Below are positions 9,701 to 17,220 of a DNA stretch of 31,623 nucleotides, in pieces. Source of the DNA: a virus; the IMG/VR virus record IMGVR_UViG_3300042563_004759, positions 1 through 31,623 of that record. One strand, given 5' to 3'. Position numbers and translations under genes: made by a program. Within the stretch, counting starts at the first letter, position 1, and every line of letters starts with the position of its first letter. Below the pieces are notes generated by a model. The model made no database searches, was not told the origin of the DNA, and saw only the letters and a list, made by a program, of their open reading frames with translations.

Positions 9701-11738
9701 GGATGAAGTCGAGGAAGGAGGTTTCGGCGAGGTCTGAGAGGGTGTCGAGGTCGGTCTCGCGTTGGTTGGCGGCGTAGTCGCGCCAGTGGTCGAGGGCGGC
9801 TTCTTCGGTGTCGAAGGTTTGTTGTTCTGAGGTGACGGGGTTGGTGAAGGTCCACTCCTGTTCTCCGGTGAAGGTGTTGGTGGAGGGTTCGATGCGGGCG
9901 AGGCCTGCTTGGGTGAGGAGGGCGTTGGTCTCGCGGAGGACGTCGAGGGCGGCTTGGCGTTGGGCGGCGGTGCGGGTCTCGAGGCCTTCTTTGAAGGCGG
10001 CAGCGGTGGCGGCGTCTGCTTCTGCGGGGGTGGCGGCGTTGGCGATGGATTCGATTTTTGCATCCGGGACGCCGAGGGCGGATAGGACGGTGCGGTTTTT
10101 CCGCATGGCTTCGCCCTGGCGGAAGTGGGAGAAGGAGGCGCCACCGCCGGCGACGAGGGCGAAGATGGTGACGGTGGGGATGATGTCGCGCTGGGCGGCG
10201 CCCCAATCGTCAAAGAAGCCTTGCCAGTCGTAGGGGGAGCCGAGGTTTGAGAGGTCGCGGGCGACGGCTTGGGTGAATTCGCGGGTGCCGGCCTGGAGGA
10301 ATTCTTCGGTGTATTCGGTGGCGCCGGTGATGGTGGCGGCGGCGAGGCCTCCGGCGGCGGCGCGGGGGAGGCCGGTGAGTTTGGCGCGGTTGAGGAGGTT
10401 GAAGACGGTGGGGAGTTTTCCTTGCATCGATTTGACGCCGAATTTGGTGAACGTGGTTTCGATGGCGCTTTCGATGGTGCCGGTGACAAGGGAGCCGGGG
10501 AGTTGGATGGTGCGGTCGCCTTCTGGGTTGGCGATGCGTTGCTCGGTGTAGGATTCCCCGGCGAAGCTGCCGGCGTTCAAGAGCATCCCGTAGGGGCCCG
10601 CGAGGGCGGCGAAGGTGTAGGGGAGTGATGCGCCGACGCCGATGGCTCCGCGCTGGAAGAAGGTGTCGGTTGCTTTTTGGAGGCCTGCGCCTTCGGTTTG
10701 GAAGAGTCGCTGGAATTGGCGGAAGTCTTTTGACAGGTCTTCGTCCGCTTCGGTGAAGCCGGCGCGGCCGGTGGTCTGGGTTTCCACGGCCCGGGCGATG
10801 TCGCCGACGTTTTCGCCGATGGTGTTGAGGGTGCGGCCGACCGATTGGAAGGCGCGGGTGACGGCCCCGCGTTGATCTTGCGGGAGAGCCTGGAGCTTCT
10901 GCGCGAGAAGGACGAAGTAGAGGGGGCGGTCGGCTTTGTTCTCTGGGTAGGAATCGCGAAAGGCGGAGAGGATGAGTTCGTTGGCTACCATTTGGGATCC
11001 GGCTTTTAGGTCCTTCTCCAGTTCCGCGGCGCGGGTGAGGAGCGGGATGGCGCGGTCGACATTTGGCAGGACGGCTCGACGCATGCGCCGAGCCTCGAGG
11101 CGGGCGTCTGAGATGGCGGCGACGGCGGCATCGCGGTGGCGCTCGGGGATGGTGGTGAGGTCGATTTCCGGTGCGGCGGATCCGGCGAGGACGGATTGGA
11201 AGACTTGATTGCGGAGGGTGTCGGTGGTGGTGGTGGCGGCTTGGTCTTCGAGGATGCGGGTTTTGACGGCTTGGTGGAAGGTGGTGTCGTCGACATTTGG
11301 AGTGAGGCCGAGGTGTTGGGTGGCGAAGGCGGCGCGGGTGGCTTCGTATCCGGGACCGGAGAGTGGTCGACCGACGAGGGCGGATAGGTAAGTTCGATTG
11401 ATTTCGCGCTGGCGGAAGGCGTCGGGGTTTGGGTGATACGCGGCTTTTTTTTCCAGATTGGCAAGGGTGGGACCGTCGAGGAGGTCTTCGAGGGGCTTGG
11501 TGTAAAGGCCGGTGAGGTAGTCGGTACGCTTCTTGTTGGCTTGGGCGGTGACGTTTGGGAAGAGGGGGAGGCCGTTGGATTGCTGGCGTGTGACGTAGTC
11601 CTGGAGTGTGGCGCGGACGCGGTCGCGGGGGATGGTTCCATCCGGGAGGGGGCGGTCGAGCTCGGGGTCGTTGGCTTCGAGGGTGAGGAGGGAGCCAAAT
11701 GCGGCTTGCTCCGGATCGATTGGGATGGTGGTTTCCAT
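3702..11738 (-). CDS. giant polyvalent internal virion protein with ADP-ribosyltransferase and metallopeptidase domains
   Basis: This 2678-aa protein fits the phage polyvalent protein class and sits where T7-like phages encode the gp16-type core protein. Residues 1-360 are helical. About 370-560 contain Gly/Ala-rich hydrophobic stretches (IGVGASLPYTFAALAGPYG, TIFALVAGGGASF) suited to membrane insertion. About 1094-1310 form an ADP-ribosyltransferase-like polyvalent domain: FHGTP at 1099-1103, YGWGLYF at 1123-1129, YQVELNV, then GIRFLDGNSRNQGQGSYNYV. A zincin-like domain has HELIH at 1429-1433 and a possible third ligand E1479. The rest is mostly helical, including a hydrophobic C-terminal associated domain around NTTSAVGLAYNVGTLFKQA. 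No lytic transglycosylase motif is visible. Recurrent SFSI-like motifs mark domain borders. The ADP-ribosyltransferase and peptidase stretches have atypical base composition. It is probably ejected into the host with the DNA. Confidence 0.85.
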   Translation of the reverse strand: METTIPIDPEQAAFGSLLTLEANDPELDRPLPDGTIPRDRVRATLQDYVTRQQSNGLPLFPNVTAQANKKRTDYLTGLYTKPLEDLLDGPTLANLEKKAAYHPNPDAFRQREINRTYLSALVGRPLSGPGYEATRAAFATQHLGLTPNVDDTTFHQAVKTRILEDQAATTTTDTLRNQVFQSVLAGSAAPEIDLTTIPERHRDAAVAAISDARLEARRMRRAVLPNVDRAIPLLTRAAELEKDLKAGSQMVANELILSAFRDSYPENKADRPLYFVLLAQKLQALPQDQRGAVTRAFQSVGRTLNTIGENVGDIARAVETQTTGRAGFTEADEDLSKDFRQFQRLFQTEGAGLQKATDTFFQRGAIGVGASLPYTFAALAGPYGMLLNAGSFAGESYTEQRIANPEGDRTIQLPGSLVTGTIESAIETTFTKFGVKSMQGKLPTVFNLLNRAKLTGLPRAAAGGLAAATITGATEYTEEFLQAGTREFTQAVARDLSNLGSPYDWQGFFDDWGAAQRDIIPTVTIFALVAGGGASFSHFRQGEAMRKNRTVLSALGVPDAKIESIANAATPAEADAATAAAFKEGLETRTAAQRQAALDVLRETNALLTQAGLARIEPSTNTFTGEQEWTFTNPVTSEQQTFDTEEAALDHWRDYAANQRETDLDTLSDLAETSFLDFIQSEGTASADSDVEISTKPLRLADVRAELNTREKTTLAALDKETNPVRQRDLRQTLDDIAASRARLDARIQAFILQHGPAAASKLDDFIITGRRFTEKTRTGLTRYVVQLFRGRTIQDVMEEFSEDFLARGIADGIIRPEAIVRDIQTFQAATGKPLLPAGYTYTKENSLPLFEAFAPLARAAAMSQVRTGLLPPEIAQWIELQTATMASTIGEANKLAADLRRTADWKAALDNGNLTPELESLIQDSLGLNQEARAQRFEIQARAQLAAEAMEGFPEIADSISGRLPHPETLRKENHPLLGEVRTLWQSLLKPTRRRSKTGRTVDRTNEANAFFLPIGQMVDLDDVRRSLNERGFAFETPADMLDAAIDSLAYGKPQYGTSSLTDESFSIAPTFPGVPGGLSATGPATFTLDESFAISAFHGTPHKVDKFSLDKIGSGEGAQAYGWGLYFTETESVAEGYRRKLASLENQKRIFSKPISLKEARNRWARGLPVLLEGDGVRYIEPRYIESSASLYSPEVEMVEGNVYQVELNVTDDQLLDYDGEMTDEQAAKIAPLFQGNGTSRKVSFAYKELSSGAGEAYGAGTPELASRLLASVGIRGIRFLDGNSRNQGQGSYNYVIFDDADITITEENGKPVNLTQPGESFSIAFDNLSNSPKEYSYEVAQSPGQRITEVAARHGLTILEPPSDLSARLADVERDSGIKIAFYRQEREPAGSNVTATTAAFVSPTLPGVLFLNATVGSPLDSLLSHELIHSAQRDSASAYEALETRLLSLLSPTEKAGIETWLESRNYNPEQIPREIIPHLVASSISSYQELDISALANVDAIKQAAQEFYQNTNGFNPSGLTTASDAELVSNSTSFSLSLNSLQRIETAIARRMNAGPEERADFFERLRNRLAAIVQRIEDTNAGLGPFGRTATADPVIDERRRIADAIAEARTIIDTLPPEARGRVGIDYNDLVSQTTERGRVNALLRLIDRADEALEALLITQYTEALEKLSDLAKPNLQPNKQIRGRLTPEIQRVVNRAIAAMGLTPQEHSVATITHQATITELEAQRDAETDPDRLPDLEAAVVDAYLTQHFLETFGNIGSMSAPQLANAYRELLTLYSTGRSQRTMIDQANRQELMQARREILDSLPDVTQPQWAKRTENQGILDNLESFRLGLSSFHQVIEWILPNSLAARDFQDAIRKADRAFTRAKIDARDRFDAAMFAAWNLTGRSKRRRMNRILAGLSKRRDDWNIGIRESNGTEEIKMSEEQAAAILDGTLKPGWETDPIAMESLRQSLTDFRAQRRKAQAEDKAFTKKVIRFQKVRSRAPQVWLHASDMEAVYWLQLWDQEQYRPTLDKHGFTAEVIDQIRAKLSPKALDVYAHLRREYNAEYDRLNPVFRRLYNLDMPRIRNYAPGSFENVAGAPSELDAHGNPTTSSINAMSTGFTKSRTHHMARPKQANALGLYWSHLEATEYFVAYGETMRDARILFRNPDLRRKIEGIYGTRVAGDWSRWLDGLELDGRFKSANVAAMQAMVQSTLNTTSAVGLAYNVGTLFKQASAAFGVFMELPTAAAIRGIIGVFQNPGDLRTIWQTESIQQRILSGVSPEDRRILEAAQASPSEIMELLILGRLPIAYADAAFTTAAGSIAYRWHYDEAIKAGLGDSQAHEAALAVMDRVVTRTAQPATTQDKSLAELSAVGFGKLLFLFRSDPRQKFAITLDALRRAFTGRMSKKEAANRALWSWAIYGIMSELMTDTWHAISRDDDDPERWSWQDYLAAAVAGPIAGVPIIGSGIEYIIRSQLGTKAFANSANPLDKAAASIFTQSGVNSKLYEDLAAIANEDKPLDFTDLISAAQKDSAAAAALIGAFDSRAAIVPALLRAARDLGGITSNIFELVYESDQSKIDRILEEEKQNTTTTRESRTTTLDDLEAQLITLSPEAREARLAAMDGTQAATLRRRLRTRTLAPDERILDSLPAAQRQAAIARILAAIQDPARREALADRYAILFPD

Positions 11739-11774
11739 TGGTGAGCTATTGGAGAGGGAAAGAGTTTTGGAGGC

Positions 11775-13376
11775 TTATGGGGCGGGAACTGCTGGGACCA
11801 TTCCTGATTTGGGTTTGGGGGGTAGCAAGGAACTGTCTGCGCCGCCGGGGACTTGGAGATTCGGAGGAAGTTTCGCGTTTGGATTTCCCAAAATGCTGTG
11901 GACGCGGTCGTCGAAACCGACGTGGCCGGGGACGGTGGGGATGGTGAGGTCGGGGGCTTCGGCAACCTCGCCGTTGATGAGCTGGTTGGTGTAGTCGATG
12001 ACGTCTGGCCAAGTGGCTTGCGGCTTATCATCTAGCCAGTTGGAGAGTTGAATGGAATAGGCGGTGAATTTGTCAAAGGATTCGATTTTGTTGGGGTCTC
12101 CAAATACACCGTCATCGAAGGCTTTTTTGATGCGGGCCTTGCCGCTGGTGCCGAGTTCTTTGTTGCGGGGAATGGCTCCGGGCTTGGCGGCGCCGCTTTT
12201 GCGATTGGCCGGGGAGCGGTAGGTAAGTTCTTGGCGAAGGTCTCCGGAATACTTGGGATTGATTTCACTGAGAACGGCGGTGCGTGTGTCGTTGAACATT
12301 GCGGCGTATTGCTCATCGGTAATAGTTGGGTTTTCGAAGGCGCGGCGGAGAGCAAAAAGCCTGTCCCATGCTTGCGAGTGAGCATGTGTGAGAGGGATTC
12401 CGAGAGTGGTTTGTTCGGCTTTTAGTTTTTCCTTTTCGAGAGGTGAAAGGTGTTTGGCGGCGTCAATTTGTTCCGGAGTTAGCGGGCCTTTGAGTCCTTG
12501 AAGTTCCAGTGCTTCACGTTCGGCGGCGGCGGCGTGTTTGTCCATGCCTTCCATGAATTTGGCGCGGTCGTTGGGAGTGATATATTCGGCAGATTTAATA
12601 TCCTCTTCTGTGAGGGTGTCTTCGATCATGGCCGTTTCGAGAAGGTCAATTTCTTGGGCGCGGCGGTCTTGGATGAGGCCTTCGGCGTATCGTTGTAGTT
12701 TGGGGATCGAGGAGGGAATAATGCTGGGGTTGCGGGTGGAGAAGTCTTCGGATTGGAGGTCGAGGAGTGCGCCTTGGGGTTCCTGCTGGATGAGGGCGAG
12801 GAAGTTGGTTTCTGCGGCGGATTGTTGGAAGTCTGCCATGAGGGCTTCGCCGTCTTCGGGTAGGCCGAGGCCGCTTTCGACGTAGTCGGTGACGGCGTTT
12901 TGGAAGGCGACGGGGTCGTTGTATTGTTTGGCGGCTTCGAGTTCGTTTTGAATGGCTTTCCGGGCGCGGGTCTGGGTGAGTTCGGCGGCGTCTTGGGCGG
13001 ATCGGATTTGGGCGGTGGTGGCGAAGTCGTCGTAGTAGGTGCGGAGTTCTTCGACGAGGACGGGGGGGAAGTCGGGGTTGTCGACGTTGGCGCGTTGGGA
13101 GGCGAGGAAGTCGTTGGTGAGTTGGAGGCGCTGGGCGGGATCGGTGATGGTGAGGAGTTGGTTTTGAAGGTCGGCGTAGTTTTTGCCGAGGGTTTGGCGG
13201 AATTCGGATTTTTTGCGGGCGTTGTCTGCGCGGGCGATGTCGTGGGAGATTTTGACGAAGGCGCCGGAGACTTGGCCGATGGCGTTGGCGATTTGGTTGG
13301 TGCCGGAGGAGACGTCGGGCGTGGGCGCGGCGGGGTTGCCGAGGGAGGTGGGGGAAAGTTGGGGGAGGCGGATCAT
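11775..13376 (-). CDS. putative internal core protein (gp15-like by position)
   Basis: This 533-aa protein is almost wholly helical and hydrophilic, with charged repeats such as ADNARKKSEFRQTLGKNYADL and PLTPEQIDAAKHLSPLEKEKL, and a Pro/Gly-rich C-terminal tail. No enzymatic motif is visible. In T7-like phages the order is gp14, gp15, gp16. Here it lies between the gp14-like protein and the giant polyvalent protein, which supports a gp15-like tube role during DNA ejection. That is inferred from order, size (T7 gp15 is larger, about 750 aa) and helical composition. The region around 12000-12700 is less skewed than its neighbours. The ATG at 13376 is preceded by a short-repeat leader. Confidence 0.65.
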   Translation of the reverse strand: MIRLPQLSPTSLGNPAAPTPDVSSGTNQIANAIGQVSGAFVKISHDIARADNARKKSEFRQTLGKNYADLQNQLLTITDPAQRLQLTNDFLASQRANVDNPDFPPVLVEELRTYYDDFATTAQIRSAQDAAELTQTRARKAIQNELEAAKQYNDPVAFQNAVTDYVESGLGLPEDGEALMADFQQSAAETNFLALIQQEPQGALLDLQSEDFSTRNPSIIPSSIPKLQRYAEGLIQDRRAQEIDLLETAMIEDTLTEEDIKSAEYITPNDRAKFMEGMDKHAAAAEREALELQGLKGPLTPEQIDAAKHLSPLEKEKLKAEQTTLGIPLTHAHSQAWDRLFALRRAFENPTITDEQYAAMFNDTRTAVLSEINPKYSGDLRQELTYRSPANRKSGAAKPGAIPRNKELGTSGKARIKKAFDDGVFGDPNKIESFDKFTAYSIQLSNWLDDKPQATWPDVIDYTNQLINGEVAEAPDLTIPTVPGHVGFDDRVHSILGNPNAKLPPNLQVPGGADSSLLPPKPKSGMVPAVPAP

Positions 13377-13386
13377 GGGGGTAGAT

Positions 13387-13436
13387 GCTGAAAGGCTGAA
13401 AAGCTGAGATGCTGAAAGGGATCAGCAGGATCAGCG
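13387..13436. repeat. tandem short repeats filling the leader of the core protein gene
   Basis: On the + strand four 8-bp units follow one another: GCTGAAAG, GCTGAAAA, GCTGAGAT and GCTGAAAG (13387-13418). Two 9-bp units GGATCAGCA and GGATCAGCG (13419-13436) come next, and the last overlaps the stop of the gp14-like gene. Almost the whole intergenic gap is therefore repetitive. The adjacent 16 bases CATGGGGGTAGATGCT (13374-13389) recur exactly at the start of the small terminase gene (26884-26899). The function is unknown; a leader or processing element is possible. Confidence 0.8.
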
Positions 13437-13913
13437 TGCGCCGAGTTGGCGGTTTTGGTTGAAGGTGGAGGCGGCTTGGGCGATGCCTTGGATGGCGAGT
13501 CCGCGGATTTGGTTTTTGGTGTTGAGGGATTGGACTTTGGATTGCCAGAGTTCCATGGCGCCGCGTTGGCGGAGGGCGGCGGCTTGGATGGATGCGGAGC
13601 GGGCGGCATCGTTGATGGCGAGGGTCTGGGCGGCGGCGGCGCGGCCGAGGATGAGGGGGATGGAGCCGGAGGTGGTGGAGGAGCCGGAGGCGGCGGCGCG
13701 GGTGAGGAGGGTGGCGCGGGCGGAGCGGTCGTTGATGGATTGGCGGCGGATGGATTCGGCGGTTTCGAGTTCGCGGTTGTGGGCCTCCATTTCCGCGAGG
13801 CGGGCGTTGTATTTGGCAACTTGGCGTTGCATTTTGTCTTGGGCCTTTGCGCCGGAGATGGCGAGGCCGGTGGAGAGGAGGCCGCCGATGAGGCCGATAG
13901 CGCCGAAGAACAT
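13431..13913 (-). CDS. internal virion protein, gp14-like
   Basis: This 160-aa protein starts with a hydrophobic Gly/Ala segment (MFFGAIGLIGGLLSTGLAIS). A long Ala/Gln/Arg-rich helical region follows (KMQRQVAKYNARLAEMEAH, then the QAAALRQRG region). This matches the build of T7 gp14-type internal proteins: small, Ala/Gln/Ser-rich, one membrane-active N terminus, otherwise helical. Those proteins leave the virion first and form a pore in the outer membrane. Its position between the tail tube genes and the large core proteins agrees. The length is slightly short of T7 gp14 (196 aa). No SD sequence precedes the ATG, only CCCCACCATCACC. Confidence 0.75.
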   Translation of the reverse strand: MFFGAIGLIGGLLSTGLAISGAKAQDKMQRQVAKYNARLAEMEAHNRELETAESIRRQSINDRSARATLLTRAAASGSSTTSGSIPLILGRAAAAQTLAINDAARSASIQAAALRQRGAMELWQSKVQSLNTKNQIRGLAIQGIAQAASTFNQNRQLGAR

Positions 13914-13926
13914 GGTGATGGTGGGG

Positions 13927-14112
13927 TTATGCGAAAGCGTGTTTTTTGCCGGCGGCGTGGGCGCGGCGGCGGTCTTTGCGGTTTTTGCGCTGGTTTTTTG
14001 TGGGTGAGCTTACTGGGTGGTATGAGATGGAGGTGGCGTAGTTGGCGCGGTTGTCGAACATTGCGAGAGATGCGGCAGCGGCGAGACCGATAATGGATAT
14101 GGCGGAGTTCAT
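13927..14112 (-). CDS. small protein with N-terminal hydrophobic helix and basic tail
   Basis: This 61-aa frame begins MNSAISIIGLAAAASLAMF, a short hydrophobic segment. It ends in a strongly basic stretch containing KNQRKNRKDRRR and AHAAGKKHAFA. It fills the gap between the tail tubular protein B gene and the gp14-like gene. Small proteins in the same place of podovirus genomes are virion or assembly components, but I recognise no family. The basic tail could bind DNA or packaged core proteins. The call is based on its fit between neighbours and a plausible start. Confidence 0.6.
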   Translation of the reverse strand: MNSAISIIGLAAAASLAMFDNRANYATSISYHPVSSPTKNQRKNRKDRRRAHAAGKKHAFA

Positions 14113-14161
14113 GGGGTAATTGGTGGGAAGTGAGGGGATGATGGCTGGGGTTTTGGGTGGG

Positions 14162-14174
14162 GGCGATTGAAGGG
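14162..14174 (-). repeat. dispersed 13-bp motif CCCTTCAATCGCC, copy 1
   Basis: Reading the - strand, CCCTTCAATCGCC lies one base after the TAA of the tail tubular protein B gene. Exact copies occur at 20250-20262 (non-coding leader of the coat gene) and at 23988-24000 (inside a head gene). The non-C core TTCAATCG makes a purely compositional origin less likely. Confidence 0.6.
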
Positions 14175-14175
14175 T

Positions 14176-17100
14176 TTAGGGTTCTTGGGGGTTCCAGGAG
14201 AGGGAGGCGGCGCGGAGGGTGAGGGGGTAGGGGGAGGCGTGGGTGATGTTGATGGTGGTCTCGGTGAGGTTGCCGGGATCGAGGACGATTTCTTGCCAGC
14301 CATCGAGGAGAGGGGTGGTGACGTCCGGGTTTCTGTGGATGAGTTGGGCGCGGGCGGGCGAGGCGTTCCAGACGGTGCCTTCGCGGGAGCGGTAGGTGTT
14401 GAGGCGGATCCGGTTGAGGCGGCGGAGGCGGCCGGCGGTGGAGCCGTCTTGGGCGGAGAGGTCGATGGGGAGGGAGTTGTAGGTGGCGGTGTAGGGACGG
14501 CCGAGGTGGTAGCGGGCGTTGGTGATGGTGATGGGGCTGGTGTTGTAGTTGACGCTGGTGGTGGTGGGGACGACGGCGGCGCCGGGGAGGGTGAGGAGAG
14601 TGAGGGGGGTGTTTTGGAGGTGGGTGGGGACGGTGATGGTGGTGCCGGTGCCTTCGATGCCGTCGAGGTAGAAGTAGGGCCATGCGGGATCTGCGGGGAG
14701 GCCGGGGGTTTGGGCGGTTTCGAGGGTTTGGAGCCAGTGGGCGGGGAGGCGTTCGAGGTGGGAGGTGTTGCCGCGGTCGATGATGAAGAAGACGTCGTCG
14801 TCTCCATCATCCGAGGGGAGGACGATGACTTCGCGGAAGGTGCCGGAGGGGGTGGTGTGGCGGGACCACGCGGAGAGGCGCTCGGTGCGGTTGTAGGCGA
14901 GGTGGAGGAGGGTGCCGGGGCGGGTGACTGCCCAGAGTGCGGGCTCGCGGGTTTGTTGCCAGGCGAGGGAGCAGATTCCGGGCTGGGTGAGGTGCTCGGC
15001 GAGGCGGGTGAGGTCGCCGGCGGCGTTGGTGTCGTCTGGCGTGTAGGCCAGCTCGCGGAGGCGGGAGCCTTTGCGTTCGACGAAGAGGATGGCGTCGTTG
15101 GCGGGGACGGGTTGGAGGGGGATGGTGCCGAAGGCGGTGTAGGAGCGGGCGAGGAAGTTGGAGGGGGTGAGGGGTTGGTCGGATGTTTCGCTGCCGATGA
15201 TCCACTCTCCCCGGGAGGTGCCGATGATGAGGCGGCGTTGGGAGATGATCCAGCGGATGGGGGCGAGGGCAGGGGTGGGGATGGGGTAGGTGATGGAGGT
15301 GTTGTCGTCTGTGCCGGTCTCGAAGTTGTTGAGGTCGTCGGATTGGGATAGCCAGAGTGTGGCGGGGGCGTAGGTGGTGCCGCCGAAGATGAGGCGTTTT
15401 TCGTGGAGGCCGATGGCGGCGGGAAAGCCGCGAAGGGAGGAGAAGGCGCCTTCTGCCCAGATGTCCGTTTGTCCGGAGAGGAGGGCGGTGATGGCGGTGC
15501 CGGTCATTTTTGAGCCGGAGACGTAAGTGGTGGCGAGGGCGGTGCCGCGGACGGCGGGGGTTTCTGGAGTGAGGACGGCGCGTTGGTTGCCGCTGCCGGC
15601 GGTGCCGGTTTCGCTTTGAAAGCCGAGGCGCATGAGGACGGGGGTGTCTTCTACTCCAGAATCCGCGACGTTTCGATCTGCGGTGGCTTGGTAGCTGCGG
15701 ATGGTTTCCCAGGTGGTGCCGTTGTCGATGGAGCGTTGGAGGATGAAGGTGCCTGACCAGGTGCCGAAGGTGTTGAGGTTCCAGCCGCCATCGACGGCGA
15801 TGATGGGGGAGAAGAGGCCATCGGATGCGGAGATGGCGCGGATTTCGATTTGGAAGTCTTTGGCATCGCGGGAGGGTGAGACTTGCCAGTAGGAGCCGGG
15901 GGTGACGTTGGTGGTGGCAGCATGGCCGGAGACGAAGAGGGAGGTCTCGGTCATGTAATCATCCCAATCGACGCCGACGCCGGGCTCGGTGTCTGGCTCC
16001 GGGGTGTGGGCGGTGGTGACGGTGAAGGAGCGGCCGAGGTGGAGGATGCGGGTGCCGATGGCTAAGGTTTCGGCAAGTTCCCAATCTTCGACGGTGTAAT
16101 TGGCAAAGGGGCCAAGGTTTTGCCAATAGGTGGCAGTGGATGCTCCTACTCCGGGTTCATCTCCGGTGACGGCTGTAGGATCGTGTGAAAGAATGCATTT
16201 GAATAGGGTGTTGTTGTGAACGACGTAGGAAGCACCGTTTGGGCCGCTTTCGTCATACCAATAAATGGAGTTTGACCATGCGGGTTCCACGACTCGCCAG
16301 AGCGCTGGAAGAGGAAGATCGAGTTCTGGCCGCGGCGATGTGGGAAGGTTACGAAAAGCGGAGGGGTTGATGTATCCGACATCTGCGCCCCCTGGGGTAA
16401 AGGGTCCGGTGTTGGCGTTTACGATGGTGAGAGCTTCCCATTGGCGGAAGGTGTCGAGCCATGCGACGTCGTTGCGTTGGGATGCGGTGAGGGTGATGGC
16501 TTCGCCAGTGAGGAAGAGGCGGCGCCGCCAGTTGGTTTTCCAGTTGGATCCGCGCCCGGGTTCGCTTTCGAGGGATGCGGTGTGGGCGGTGAGTGCTACC
16601 CATTCGGCGTTTTGGGAAAAGACTTTGTCTCCGATGGTGTAGGTGGCGCTTGCCAGCCATGCGTTGGCGACGGGGTTGCCGAGGACGGTGAGGGTTTTGT
16701 TTGGGTCGAGGTTTTCGTCGAGGGAGGGGGCGTTGGTGAAGGGGATGTAGTCGAGGGTCCAGGAGGTATCTGTGAGGCGGCGGAGGCGGAGGGGTGCGGT
16801 GGAGGGGTGGGTGATGAAGGCGGTGTCGTTGATGGCGATGAGTTGGAGGTCGCGCAAGGGAGCGTCCCAGTAGCCGGTGGTGAGGGGGCTGGGTGGGGTG
16901 GCGAGGGTGAGGTTTGGCAGGCAATCGAGGGTGGCGGCGGTGGTGCCGTTTGGGCGGAGGATGCGGAGTTTGCCGGCGGTGAAGTGGAGGATGTAGCGTG
17001 AGCGGTCTGTGGCTTGGAAGGGGAAGGCGCGAGTGTTTGCGCCGGCGGTGAGGGTCTGGGCAAGCCAACGGAGGCCGGGGCGTTTGGTGATGGAGCCGTA

Positions 17101-17220
17101 GGGGAGGGCGAGGAAGTTTTCGAGGGTGGAGGCTGCGCCGAGGTGTTTTTCGAGGTCTAGCCGGAAGCGGAGGTGGGGGGAGATTTCTCCGGAGTTGAAG
17201 GTGAGGAGTAGGGAGTTCAT
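14176..17220 (-). CDS. tail tubular protein B (nozzle), gp12-like
   Basis: This 1014-aa protein would form the nozzle of the short tail. Its N terminus has the family signature: FNSGEISPHLRFRLDLEKH, then ENFLALPYGSITKRPGLRW and FPFQATDRSRYILHFTAGKL. A beta-rich body follows (for example RRLIIGTSRGEWIIG and DDDVFFIIDRGNTSHLERL). The C-terminal part has the sheet pattern GRPYTATYNSLPIDL. T7 gp12 is 794 aa, so this homologue carries roughly 200 extra residues, probably in surface loops. The ATG at 17220 overlaps the stop of the upstream TTPA gene by ATGA; longer upstream extensions of the frame are low-complexity shadow. Small carbohydrate-binding-like inserts rich in W and Y occur around residues 210-340. 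Confidence 0.9.
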   Translation of the reverse strand: MNSLLLTFNSGEISPHLRFRLDLEKHLGAASTLENFLALPYGSITKRPGLRWLAQTLTAGANTRAFPFQATDRSRYILHFTAGKLRILRPNGTTAATLDCLPNLTLATPPSPLTTGYWDAPLRDLQLIAINDTAFITHPSTAPLRLRRLTDTSWTLDYIPFTNAPSLDENLDPNKTLTVLGNPVANAWLASATYTIGDKVFSQNAEWVALTAHTASLESEPGRGSNWKTNWRRRLFLTGEAITLTASQRNDVAWLDTFRQWEALTIVNANTGPFTPGGADVGYINPSAFRNLPTSPRPELDLPLPALWRVVEPAWSNSIYWYDESGPNGASYVVHNNTLFKCILSHDPTAVTGDEPGVGASTATYWQNLGPFANYTVEDWELAETLAIGTRILHLGRSFTVTTAHTPEPDTEPGVGVDWDDYMTETSLFVSGHAATTNVTPGSYWQVSPSRDAKDFQIEIRAISASDGLFSPIIAVDGGWNLNTFGTWSGTFILQRSIDNGTTWETIRSYQATADRNVADSGVEDTPVLMRLGFQSETGTAGSGNQRAVLTPETPAVRGTALATTYVSGSKMTGTAITALLSGQTDIWAEGAFSSLRGFPAAIGLHEKRLIFGGTTYAPATLWLSQSDDLNNFETGTDDNTSITYPIPTPALAPIRWIISQRRLIIGTSRGEWIIGSETSDQPLTPSNFLARSYTAFGTIPLQPVPANDAILFVERKGSRLRELAYTPDDTNAAGDLTRLAEHLTQPGICSLAWQQTREPALWAVTRPGTLLHLAYNRTERLSAWSRHTTPSGTFREVIVLPSDDGDDDVFFIIDRGNTSHLERLPAHWLQTLETAQTPGLPADPAWPYFYLDGIEGTGTTITVPTHLQNTPLTLLTLPGAAVVPTTTSVNYNTSPITITNARYHLGRPYTATYNSLPIDLSAQDGSTAGRLRRLNRIRLNTYRSREGTVWNASPARAQLIHRNPDVTTPLLDGWQEIVLDPGNLTETTINITHASPYPLTLRAASLSWNPQEP

